From: Clostridium sp. CX1
GTDB taxonomy: Bacteria > Bacillota > Clostridia > Clostridiales > Clostridiaceae
Assembly (NCBI RefSeq): GCF_025398335.1
Contig: NZ_JAODOO010000006.1
Span: forward strand, 204,533-268,532
DNA length: 64,000 nucleotides
Direction of reading: 5' to 3'
The stretch's first letter is position 1. Each line of letters opens with the position of its first letter. The position numbers and the translations under genes are program-made. The notes beneath the pieces are model-generated. The model searched no databases. It saw only the letters and a list, made by a program, of their open reading frames with translations, and had not been told where the DNA came from. Positions 26,527-34,271 of the stretch are shown piece by piece.

Positions 26527-27384
26527 CTACATATGTGAAGCTAAATCACTCAGTACTTGTGCAATATCAGCATCCATTGTTATTGTTTTATTTATTAAAT
26601 AATCAGGAGTGGTATCTTCACCTTTATTAATACGAACTAAAAAAGCATTTGGCCAGTTATAAGCCATTTGAGTAAATGGGTATTTAATTATATTTGGTGT
26701 CATAGGTCCAACACCTAGTTCTATGAATACAACTTTTTTATTAGAATTCTCAGCTAAAAATGTCCTATATTTATTAAGTCCATCTTCCCAGAATTCCCCC
26801 TCTAAAAAGACAAAGGAACGTATCCAAGGCTCCATTTCCCCGCCACACATTGGGCATCTTGGAATCAGCTCTGTAGGAACTCTCGTATCCTTAGCACTAG
26901 TAGCCATGTTTCTAACAATATCCTCAGCGGGATAAACCTTATCGTGACAGGGTTTTGCACATTGTAACCAGTGAGCATCCCCTTGAGGTAGACAAATTTT
27001 TTCTTCCGAAAAGAGCTTAGAAAACTGCATATCTTGGTTTGTGGTAATAATAAAATAATTCTTGTCTTTTATCAGCTTGTGTAAATCCATATAAGTCTGT
27101 CCAGGTGGAGTATCAAACATAAGTGTACAGTGTTTAGATAAATAAGCCCATCTTTCTTCGCTTGTTTTATATTTATAGTAAAGGGCTTCAAAGTTACCGC
27201 GAATCCCATAATTCTTTTCAAATTCACTGAAATTATCAATCCAATACTTGCTATGATTATAAAAATCATGACCATTAGCAGTAGACATACCTGATGCACC
27301 GCCAACTATAATGGCGTCTGCTTCTTTGATTTTTTGTATTATTGTGTTTATGTTATCTTGATATTGTTGTTGTATCTGTGACAT
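26527..27384 (-). CDS. Sirtuin-like protein, SirTM type, with Gln at the catalytic His position
   Basis: The 285-residue paralogue of the downstream gene has GGASGMST, TTNQDMQF (N116, D118), LPQGDAHWLQC with Gln134 in place of the catalytic His, zinc Cys C142, C146, C177 and C180, and FIELGVGPMTPNIIKYPF. The QGD-type motif is what I recall for SirTM enzymes, which ADP-ribosylate proteins and are usually tied to a macrodomain hydrolase; none is near. It is the first gene of the minus-strand NAD run and is divergent from an HxlR regulator. Confidence 0.87.
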   Translation of the reverse strand: MSQIQQQYQDNINTIIQKIKEADAIIVGGASGMSTANGHDFYNHSKYWIDNFSEFEKNYGIRGNFEALYYKYKTSEERWAYLSKHCTLMFDTPPGQTYMDLHKLIKDKNYFIITTNQDMQFSKLFSEEKICLPQGDAHWLQCAKPCHDKVYPAEDIVRNMATSAKDTRVPTELIPRCPMCGGEMEPWIRSFVFLEGEFWEDGLNKYRTFLAENSNKKVVFIELGVGPMTPNIIKYPFTQMAYNWPNAFLVRINKGEDTTPDYLINKTITMDADIAQVLSDLASHM

Positions 27385-27509
27385 ATTTAATTTTCCTCCT
27401 AACGTTATTCATTAATTGGTTAGAGACATTCACTTATATAGCAGCTCATCAAAAACAAATATTAAGATACAGAGCTGTAATGCATTTTTTATTAATGCTT
27501 GAACACTGA

Positions 27510-27596
27510 TTTACTTTGTTTCAAATGTATTATATAATCAGTATAGATTTTCAAACAAGTATGCACTTTTTCGACGCATACTATCTAGGAGGATAG
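27510..27596 (+). promoter_or_regulatory. Promoter, operator and ribosome-site hairpin of the HxlR gene
   Basis: TTTACT (27510-27515), 17 bases, and TATAAT (27533-27538) form a good sigma-A promoter. Downstream, AGTATGC (27558-27564) and GCATACT (27576-27582) make an inverted repeat suited to an HxlR dimer. ACTATC (27580-27585) and GATAGT (27592-27597) then flank TAGGAG, placing most of the ribosome site in the loop of a small hairpin. The same three elements, slightly decayed, occur at 19253-19298. Confidence 0.6.
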
Positions 27597-27603
27597 TGTA
27601 AAT

Positions 27604-27939
27604 ATGAAGGAATACAAAGGAGTTGTTGCTGACAGTCAAGACACCTGTTTTGGCTATACACTTTCTATTATTAACGGAAAGTGGAAATTGCTAATTATAT
27701 TTTATTTATCAAAGCACGGGACTGTGCGTTACAACGAATTGCAGCGTATGATAGGTAAAATAACCTACAAAACCCTCAGTAGCACATTAAAGGAAATGGA
27801 GAGTGATGGCTTAATTCATCGTAAGGAATATCCACAGATTCCTCCAAAGGTCGAATATAGCCTTACTGAAAAAGGACAAAGTCTTTGGCCCATTATACAG
27901 GGAATGTGTCAGTGGGGGGAGCATAATAAAGAAAAATAA
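27604..27939 (+). CDS. HxlR-family transcriptional regulator
   Basis: The 111-residue protein reads CFGYTLSIINGKWKLLIIFYLSKHGTVRYNELQRMIGKITYKTLSSTLKEMESDGLIHRKEYPQIPPKVEYSLTEKG-like, a full HxlR winged helix with Cys15 near the N-terminus. It is divergent from the two sirtuin genes and so is the likely regulator of the NAD/sirtuin run and of itself. A truncated copy lies 8.3 kb upstream in the same orientation. Confidence 0.9.
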   Translation: MKEYKGVVADSQDTCFGYTLSIINGKWKLLIIFYLSKHGTVRYNELQRMIGKITYKTLSSTLKEMESDGLIHRKEYPQIPPKVEYSLTEKGQSLWPIIQGMCQWGEHNKEK

Positions 27940-27955
27940 AAAACATAAGCAATTC

Positions 27956-28010
27956 TATCCTCTTCAACAGCCTAGTCTACCAAATTTACAAAGAGGATAC
28001 TTTTGCTTTT
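27956..28010 (+). terminator. Terminator after the HxlR gene
   Basis: TATCCTCTT (27956-27964) pairs with AAGAGGATA (27991-27999), and TTTTGCTTTTTT follows. The element overlaps the 3' end of the convergent DUF4434 gene. Confidence 0.7.
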
Positions 28011-29341
28011 TTAGGCTTTGATATATTTCCTGCAAAATCTATTGCCTTTACTTCATAACTAAGACCTTTAAATCTATCTTTCAAGGGTACCTTATCTATA
28101 TAACTCATTACAAGGTCTTCCTTTTTTCCTTTCTTTCCCTTAAATATTCTATCTACATTAGTAGTAAAAATTAATTTTTTATCCCTATACACTTCATAAC
28201 CATATATCCCAATGTTATCACTGGCAGGATACCAAGAAATTAAAAATTTATTTTCTCCCATTTCTATAATTTCAACTTTCTTTGGAGCTGTTGGTTTACG
28301 GTTTTCTAACTGACCACTTTTAACATATTTTAAATAAGTCTCATGGAAACCTTTATCAATATTATTAGGACTATAATAATGACAATATGCAAAAGTTATA
28401 ATGTTATCTACATATGGTTTTTCAATTTCCATCTGTTTTATAAATCGATTGAGCGGAGCACTAGACCAGTTTAAGTGATTAAAGGTTTCTGTATTAGCCC
28501 AAAATAATAACCCTGCTTTGGTGTCTACAGCCTTTCTCAATTCTGCAAACCAGTGATCTACTTCATCTATTTTTAACCCTCCGCCGCCAACGGAATCCTG
28601 TGGGCAAAATATATCCCCTTTTCCTAAGTCCGTATGCTGAAATAAGTAGGCCCAGTTTTTTGCATATTCTTCAGCACTTCCATAAACAGAATTCATGAAA
28701 GGTGATAACATAAGTGGTAATCGATGGCCTTTTTCTTTTAAATGTTTTAAATTAATATCAATTGCTTTAGCTAATACAGAAAAATCATCCTTTGTTTTAA
28801 AGTTTAGGTTATCTACCTCATATACCCAATACCACCCATAAAAAGCATTAGGATATTTGGAATAGTATTTAGTATATAATTCATCGGCTATCTCATTTCC
28901 TCTTTCCATTTGAGCATAAAGCCATTTAGGGTTTCTAGGTCCTTTCTTCCACCAATCACTATTAAAATTAATGCCTAAAAAAATCTTCATTCCTATTTTC
29001 TCTGCATTTCTGAGACACATATCAACAATATCTACACCTGGATATTCCATTTTTCCCCCAGGAATTTTGGTTGGATAAATAGTTTTGGTTAAATCACCTT
29101 CAGTAATAGAAGTGCCTATAATAACGTAATGCATATTACATTCTTTTAAATAATTAAATTCACTTTGCCATTTTGAATCATTCCACTTTTCCACCATATC
29201 ATCTTGAATAAATGATCCATCTGCTATAGGATATTTTTTATTAGAATTCTTAATCTTACGTAGCTTTGATATTGTCAAGCTATTAGCCATTCTACTAAAG
29301 ACATCTTTCAAAATTCTCATAATATCTTTTAATCCTTTCAA
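27986..29341 (-). CDS. DUF4434-like TIM-barrel protein with C-terminal fibronectin type III domain
   Basis: Residues about 35-350 have features of DUF4434 glycosidase-like barrels (GSFIQDDMVEKWNDSKWQSE, YVIIGTSITEGD, FYGWYWVYEVDNLNF, ITFAYCHYYSP). Residues about 355-451 form a fibronectin type III module (RKPTAPKKVEIIEMGENKFLISWYPASDNIGIYGYEVYRD). Both suggest carbohydrate or cell-surface polysaccharide processing, but no clear signal peptide is visible; the N-terminus is basic. The start is uncertain: TTG at 29341 or ATG at 29320, neither with a good ribosome site. Single gene; substrate unknown. Confidence 0.75.
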   Translation of the reverse strand: MKGLKDIMRILKDVFSRMANSLTISKLRKIKNSNKKYPIADGSFIQDDMVEKWNDSKWQSEFNYLKECNMHYVIIGTSITEGDLTKTIYPTKIPGGKMEYPGVDIVDMCLRNAEKIGMKIFLGINFNSDWWKKGPRNPKWLYAQMERGNEIADELYTKYYSKYPNAFYGWYWVYEVDNLNFKTKDDFSVLAKAIDINLKHLKEKGHRLPLMLSPFMNSVYGSAEEYAKNWAYLFQHTDLGKGDIFCPQDSVGGGGLKIDEVDHWFAELRKAVDTKAGLLFWANTETFNHLNWSSAPLNRFIKQMEIEKPYVDNIITFAYCHYYSPNNIDKGFHETYLKYVKSGQLENRKPTAPKKVEIIEMGENKFLISWYPASDNIGIYGYEVYRDKKLIFTTNVDRIFKGKKGKKEDLVMSYIDKVPLKDRFKGLSYEVKAIDFAGNISKPKKAKVSSL

Positions 29342-29482
29342 AATTGATGATAACTCACATTTTATAATAGTAATTTCATTAAAATACCTAATATGACCTA
29401 AATATGCGTGTCAGATTTTAACTACTAATATTATATTTATGTATTAACGTAAAAAACACCAAATAAAAAGAACTAAAATAAA

Positions 29483-29513
29483 ATCCAGTAGTGAAGCTGC
29501 TTCACTACTGGAT
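29483..29513 (-). terminator. Terminator of the P-type ATPase operon
   Basis: ATCCAGTAGTGAAGC and GCTTCACTACTGGAT form a near-complete palindrome (29483-29513). On the minus strand TTTATTTT follows, which places it about 30 bases after the small gene ending at 29542. Confidence 0.85.
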
Positions 29514-29541
29514 TTAGTTTATTAAAGATATTTTTAAAAAT

Positions 29542-29778
29542 CTATCTAAACTTTATTAACTTTCTCAAAGAAATGCCTTTAATTATATCTTCTCCTGTTT
29601 CCTTTTCTTTACCCTTAATATATTCAAAAAAGTGGAACAAAAAATTTTCCCAGTGCTTTAATATTACTTTTTTTGTTTCTGGTTCCCTGTGAATTAGTTC
29701 AAAACTTAAATCAACACACTCTTTTCCTTGAGCAATTAGAGCTCTCATCTTATTTTCTAAATCCTTTAGTTCTGCCAA
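29542..29778 (-). CDS. Small protein downstream of the P-type ATPase
   Basis: The 78-residue product begins at TTG (29778) behind AGGAGGACAA and overlaps the ATPase gene by 29 bases, so translation is coupled. It is helical and charged (LKDLENKMRALIAQGKECVDLSFELIHREPETKKVILKHWENFLFHFFEYIKG), with one Cys and one HW pair, and no membrane segment. No family recognised. Its overlap suggests an accessory role for the transporter. Confidence 0.65.
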   Translation of the reverse strand: MAELKDLENKMRALIAQGKECVDLSFELIHREPETKKVILKHWENFLFHFFEYIKGKEKETGEDIIKGISLRKLIKFR

Positions 29779-32005
29779 TTGTCCTCCTCCTTCTCTTTTT
29801 ATCTATAGAATAATTCATTAACCTCGAAGAATTGACAACAACACCAAAGGTGCTAAGGTTATGCAAGATTGCAGCTGACAATGGAGATATAATTTTTCCC
29901 GCACCAAGGATTAACCCAATGGCATTAATTCCAACAGCGAAAATAAAATTCTGTTTTACAACCTCCATGGTGTGATTGCTTAATTTGACTAAGGTAACAA
30001 TCTTCTCAGGATTGTCATCAGCTAGAACAATATCTGCAGACTCAATAGCTACATCAGTACCGCCAGTTCCCATGGCGATGCCAATATCGGCTTTGGCTAA
30101 GGCAGGTGAGTCATTAATTCCCTCTCCTACCATGGTCACAATCTTACCCTCACCCTGGTATTTTTCCACTATATTTAATTTTTGCTCAGGTAAAGTATTA
30201 GCCCACATCTGATCAAGTCCTAGTTCTTCCTTTATCATTTCCCCAGTTTCAGCACAGTCCCCTGTTACCAGTCCAATATTGCATATTCCTTCTTCTCTTA
30301 ATCCCTTAATGGCTCTATTGCTCTCGTACCTTACTTTATCTTTTACGCCAATCATTCCAATTAACTCATTCTCACGGGCTATAAAAAGTACAGTTTGACC
30401 AAGCAACTTCATTCGATCAGCTTTTACCCTGTCTTTATTAATATTTATTCCATTATTTTTCATAAAAAGTTCATTTCCGACCATAACAACACTTTTATTT
30501 ACAATTCCTTTAACACCCTGACCAATAATAACTACCTGGGTGTCTGTAGGCAATATACTAGCATTGATTTCATTTGCTTTTTCTAATATAGCCTTAGCTA
30601 GCGGGTGGTTTGTATGATTTTCTACTGAAGCCGCTAATTGTAGTACTAAATCAGCGGAATAATCTTCATGCACAGCCTCAATTATTGTTACTACAGATGG
30701 GTTACCCTCCGTTAATGTTCCAGTTTTATCAAATAAAACTACATCTGTTTTTCCTACCTTCTCTAAATAGTTTCCTCCCCTGATGAGAATACCTCTTTTT
30801 GCTGCATTTCCCATGGATGCACTAATTGCCGTAGGAGTAGCTAAACCAGCTGCACATGGACATGCTACAATGAGCATAGTCATACTTCTTTTAAAGTCTC
30901 TAGTTACCAAATAATTTAGTAATGAAAGTCCTAAGGATAGAGGAACTATTTTCTCAGAATAACGATCTGCCATATTTTCAATAGGTGCTTTTACCTTGCT
31001 GGCTTCGTCAACTAATTGAACAATTCTGGCTATAGAGGTTTCCTTTCCTACTTTTTCTGCCAAAATCTTTATTGTTCCTTGTTCAACAATAGATCCAGCA
31101 AAAACCTTATCACCTTGCTTCTTAGCAACTGGAATTGCCTCACCTGTTATAATTGCCTGGCTGACAGCAGCCTCACCATCAGTTACTTCACCATCAATTG
31201 GTATTTTCTCACCTATATGAACAATAACAATATTACCCTTTTCTATAGATTCTATAGGAACAGATATTTCTGTTCCGTCTACTAGCAACCATGCCATTTC
31301 GTCCTTACCTTGCAGCATTTGCTTTATTGCCTTACGTGATTTATCTAGGGTCATAGTTTGAAACAAAGTACTTAAATTAACAAGCCACACTACAACCAAC
31401 CCTGTAATACTTTCCTTTAATAGGAGTGATACTACAGTAGCTGCACTGATTAAAAAGTCGTTGTTCAGCTTTCTTCTTTTTACAAGGCTCTCTAGTCCGC
31501 TTCTGAAAATTGGATATCCTGTAGCTATTGTAGTTAAAGCAGCTAGGTTATTTATTCCAGAAGACCGTGCCATAGAAGATTTTCCGAAGAAGATTCTCTT
31601 TACCGTTAGGGCTAATAATAATCCTCCACTTAAGGTTACCTTTGATATTTGTGATTCAATAGGCAAATCCTCAGGCTCAAAAACTTTTGTTTCTTTTGTT
31701 TTTCTGTTCAAAGCTTTTTCATGCAGCTTATCAGCTCTTGAAGAAACTACTTTTGAAATCATAGTTTCTAGGGAACTTCCTATCTCCTGGTAAAGCTTAT
31801 TGACAGAAATCTGTCTCGAATCAAAGAGAATTAGGGCCTTTCCAGTTTGTGGATTGGCCGTGACAACAAAAATTTTTTCATTTCTTTTCAATGTGCTTTC
31901 TATAGCTTCAGCGAAGTACCTATTGCCTTTAAGTCCTTTAATTCTCACCCGCAGTCTTCCAGGTAAAGACTTTACAACCTCCATCCTACAAAAACTCATC
32001 CTCAT
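29750..32005 (-). CDS. P1B-type heavy-metal-transporting ATPase, ferrosome FezB-like candidate
   Basis: The ATG at 32005 (behind AAAGGAG) gives about 751 residues; an ATG at 32056 has no ribosome site. Core motifs are TGEAIPV (287-289), the transmembrane metal motif CPC (382-384, ACPCAAGLATP), phosphorylated Asp in DKTGTLT (426), the HP locus NHPLAKA, and GEGINDSPALA. The N-terminal domain has no CxxC; instead it carries arginine-rich LPGRLRVRIKGLKGNR (14-29). That feature, and the membrane-protein gene directly upstream, recall FezB-type ATPases of iron-storing ferrosomes; Cu, Zn or other metal export is the alternative. Followed by an overlapping small gene and a terminator. Confidence 0.88.
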   Translation of the reverse strand: MRMSFCRMEVVKSLPGRLRVRIKGLKGNRYFAEAIESTLKRNEKIFVVTANPQTGKALILFDSRQISVNKLYQEIGSSLETMISKVVSSRADKLHEKALNRKTKETKVFEPEDLPIESQISKVTLSGGLLLALTVKRIFFGKSSMARSSGINNLAALTTIATGYPIFRSGLESLVKRRKLNNDFLISAATVVSLLLKESITGLVVVWLVNLSTLFQTMTLDKSRKAIKQMLQGKDEMAWLLVDGTEISVPIESIEKGNIVIVHIGEKIPIDGEVTDGEAAVSQAIITGEAIPVAKKQGDKVFAGSIVEQGTIKILAEKVGKETSIARIVQLVDEASKVKAPIENMADRYSEKIVPLSLGLSLLNYLVTRDFKRSMTMLIVACPCAAGLATPTAISASMGNAAKRGILIRGGNYLEKVGKTDVVLFDKTGTLTEGNPSVVTIIEAVHEDYSADLVLQLAASVENHTNHPLAKAILEKANEINASILPTDTQVVIIGQGVKGIVNKSVVMVGNELFMKNNGININKDRVKADRMKLLGQTVLFIARENELIGMIGVKDKVRYESNRAIKGLREEGICNIGLVTGDCAETGEMIKEELGLDQMWANTLPEQKLNIVEKYQGEGKIVTMVGEGINDSPALAKADIGIAMGTGGTDVAIESADIVLADDNPEKIVTLVKLSNHTMEVVKQNFIFAVGINAIGLILGAGKIISPLSAAILHNLSTFGVVVNSSRLMNYSIDKKRRRRTIGRTKGFRK

Positions 32006-32109
32006 GATTCTCCTTTGTCTTGGATCTTGTTTAAAATAATGCTTTAAAACATTCATATTTTATTATGTTTGTTATGTACTTCAGTTATTCAAAAACTATT
32101 AGTTGCCCT

Positions 32110-33087
32110 TTAACATTCTTTATTATGGTTTTCGTTTTCACCAAAGCCATACCTCTCGTTGTTGCTTCCTTCCCATTTAGACTCTGCAAAAATATCCTCG
32201 ATATCCTCTTTAGCATCAGCAAATATGTTTCTAAACTCATCAGAGGTATTCATTACTCCTTGAACAGCTTTAACTACAATGGGTCTTAAGGTCCTAGCAA
32301 CTGATGGAGCTAATATTAATCCAACTGTAGCAATTCCAACGCCTCTAAAGAAATTGTTAACCTTCGGTCTATTAATAAAGTCTGTTATCATACGCTGATT
32401 CCACCAAGAGTTTGGCATCATTCCATAGTTATAGTAAGGGTCATAGCCTCTCATATTGGCGCACCATGCTCCTACTCTTGGTCTTCCATAAGGTCTAGGC
32501 CCTCCATAATAAGGTCTTCTTGGTTCACAACAATCATCGTAGTCATAATCATCATAATAGTTAGGACATGGATATCCGTCGCCATAATCATTGCCTGCCC
32601 TGTAGTTGCTCGGATAATTATTAGGATAATTGTTTGAGTAATTCATTGAATAATTATTTACATAACCATCTCGATAATTGTTTTGATAACCGTTTGGATA
32701 ATTGTTCATGTAATTTGCTGGATAACTGTTTGGGTAATTCATTGAATAATTGTTTGCATAACCGTTTCGATAATTCATTCTATCATCACCTCTATAATAA
32801 TTTCTTGGATTTTGATTGTAATTAGCCTGGTAGGTTGGATCATTGAAACCAGGCCTATTATTTGGATTGTACTGGTTGTTTTCCCTTGGCCTGTAATTTC
32901 TTGAGTTAACCTCTGGTATTCTGTTTTCTGGTTGAATATTTCTCATTTGTCCTTCGTTATAATACGTATTCGGGCCTGGATTTACAGATGTATTATTAGG
33001 AATAAATTGACTTTCTTGACGATTTACATCTTCATAACCTGCTTTGTTATCTTTGATCTCTCCATTTGAATTGTTGTTCTCAGACAT
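32110..33087 (-). CDS. Asn/Tyr-rich low-complexity protein with C-terminal hydrophobic helix
   Basis: The 325-residue product has a disordered N-terminal two thirds (about 1-215) built of repeated NNYPNNY, NYSMNY and NGYQNNY units with scattered Arg and Asp, a prion-like composition. A folded tail follows: RVGAWCANMRGYDPYYNYGMMPNSWW, a hydrophobic helix (FFRGVGIATVGLILAPSVA, about 244-262), and an acidic amphipathic end (FADAKEDIEDIFAESKW). The tail resembles DUF5132-like proteins that accompany metal P-type ATPases. Its ribosome site is AAAGGAGG. It is the first gene of the ATPase operon. Function not known; a scaffold at a membrane-bound metal compartment is a hypothesis. Confidence 0.8.
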   Translation of the reverse strand: MSENNNSNGEIKDNKAGYEDVNRQESQFIPNNTSVNPGPNTYYNEGQMRNIQPENRIPEVNSRNYRPRENNQYNPNNRPGFNDPTYQANYNQNPRNYYRGDDRMNYRNGYANNYSMNYPNSYPANYMNNYPNGYQNNYRDGYVNNYSMNYSNNYPNNYPSNYRAGNDYGDGYPCPNYYDDYDYDDCCEPRRPYYGGPRPYGRPRVGAWCANMRGYDPYYNYGMMPNSWWNQRMITDFINRPKVNNFFRGVGIATVGLILAPSVARTLRPIVVKAVQGVMNTSDEFRNIFADAKEDIEDIFAESKWEGSNNERYGFGENENHNKEC

Positions 33088-33233
33088 TTTACTACCTCCT
33101 TTTTACTGGTATTATTCTCCTCCATCTCATGTAATATTCCTATAATTCATACTTTTTACATAAAGAAAAATATAATCGAATAACGATACACTTATCAGCT
33201 GCCCTCAATATATTAATGTTTTAAATACAAAAA

Positions 33234-33298
33234 TAGTGTGGTGTTTTAACTGCAATTTGATAGGTATACAATCAAATTGCAGTTAAAACACCACACTA
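33234..33298 (-). terminator. 28-bp perfect-arm hairpin terminator
   Basis: Arms at 33234-33261 and 33271-33298 are perfectly complementary over 28 bases with a 9-base loop (AGGTATACA). On the minus strand TATTTTTGTATTT follows. It ends the transcript of the gene at 33327-34028 and separates it from the ATPase operon. Confidence 0.85.
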
Positions 33299-33326
33299 GA
33301 AACTTCAATATTATATTATAGATTCA

Positions 33327-34028
33327 CTAAGCAGTTTTTATTATCTCTCTCTTTAAAGATATAGTATGATTTATACTTTCCGAATTAGCCACTTGTGTAA
33401 TAACTTCATTTTTTAGAAATTTAATTATTTCGTGTTTCTTGTTCATTAAAATTCCCTGTGCACTTTTTGATACTTTTTTACTTATGCTGCACTTTATTTC
33501 TCCAGTAGTTAACCCTATTGTTGATAAAAAATAATCTCCTGCCTTAAATTTATTAGTGAGCTTTCCTAATCCCTTAGGCATAAAACTACTAATGTTTTTT
33601 TTCCATAGCTTATCAATAGTTTTTGAAGTTACGCAGCTAATCCCATAAGTTCTAGCCGCTTCATATATAAATAAAAAACTATCTTCAATGTTTAATAAAT
33701 CCGTTACTTTGTTATTATGCAACTTGAAATCAGACTTAATTGGTAACCTCATTAGCTCTTTCTGAATCTTTTTTTCAATTCTTGAAATGAAGCATTCAAG
33801 TTCCTTTTTAGAATATAGTACTTTAACAAATCTTTCTTGAAAACACTTTGGGCTCAATTTTGAAAAATCTACTCCCTCGGCAAAGATATCTATCCGATAC
33901 TCCTTACTCTGAAAAAAATATTCTGTTTCCTCCAAGATGATTTCGAAACATTCTTTAATTGCAAAGTTACGTATTGATTCTAATTCTATTTCAGTAATAT
34001 ACTCTAAGGAATAATTTTCTGTTACCAT
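33327..34028 (-). CDS. Uncharacterised protein under a Fur box
   Basis: The product has about 233 residues from the ATG at 34028 (a TTG at 34037 lies inside the ribosome site). It is a soluble, lysine- and glutamate-rich protein with no membrane segment: NFAIKECFEIILEETEYFFQS, IDIFAEGVDFSKLSPKCFQERF, IEDSFLFIYEAARTYGISCVTSKTI, and a basic C-terminus. I recognise no family. A strong Fur box lies 65 bases upstream and a terminator directly downstream, so it is a single-gene, iron-repressed unit. Confidence 0.7.
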   Translation of the reverse strand: MVTENYSLEYITEIELESIRNFAIKECFEIILEETEYFFQSKEYRIDIFAEGVDFSKLSPKCFQERFVKVLYSKKELECFISRIEKKIQKELMRLPIKSDFKLHNNKVTDLLNIEDSFLFIYEAARTYGISCVTSKTIDKLWKKNISSFMPKGLGKLTNKFKAGDYFLSTIGLTTGEIKCSISKKVSKSAQGILMNKKHEIIKFLKNEVITQVANSESINHTISLKREIIKTA

Positions 34029-34092
34029 ATTCTCCAATTCCCTTCAGAAGATTTTAAATTTTATCTTAAATAGTTTAACATTTTACTTGGAA

Positions 34093-34107
34093 TGATAATC
34101 GTTCTCA
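34093..34107 (-). promoter_or_regulatory. Fur box
   Basis: TGATAAT-C-GTTCTCA matches the 7-1-7 Fur consensus (TGATAAT-N-ATTATCA) at 12 of 14 arm positions. It precedes the unknown gene at 33327-34028 and resembles the Fur boxes at 60912 and 63756. Confidence 0.75.
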
Positions 34108-34271
34108 TTTATATGATAAACTATTGTCTTCTTTATGTCAACAGAAACCTATAAGCCTGTCCCTTAATTATTTTTTAGTTATATCAGCTTTTATTAACCT
34201 TATTACTTATACATGTATCGCATAAACCTTGGTATGATATTCTTATTTTTACTCAACTTTTTAATGGTAGT

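Noticed and set aside
29750..32056. Longer start of the P-type ATPase at 32056
   Set aside because: No ribosome site precedes that ATG, whereas AAAGGAG stands before the ATG at 32005.
32580..32830. Regularly spaced AT-rich repeats resembling a CRISPR array
   Set aside because: The repeats are codon-level repeats of Asn/Tyr in a continuous reading frame, vary in sequence and spacing, and have no cas genes nearby.
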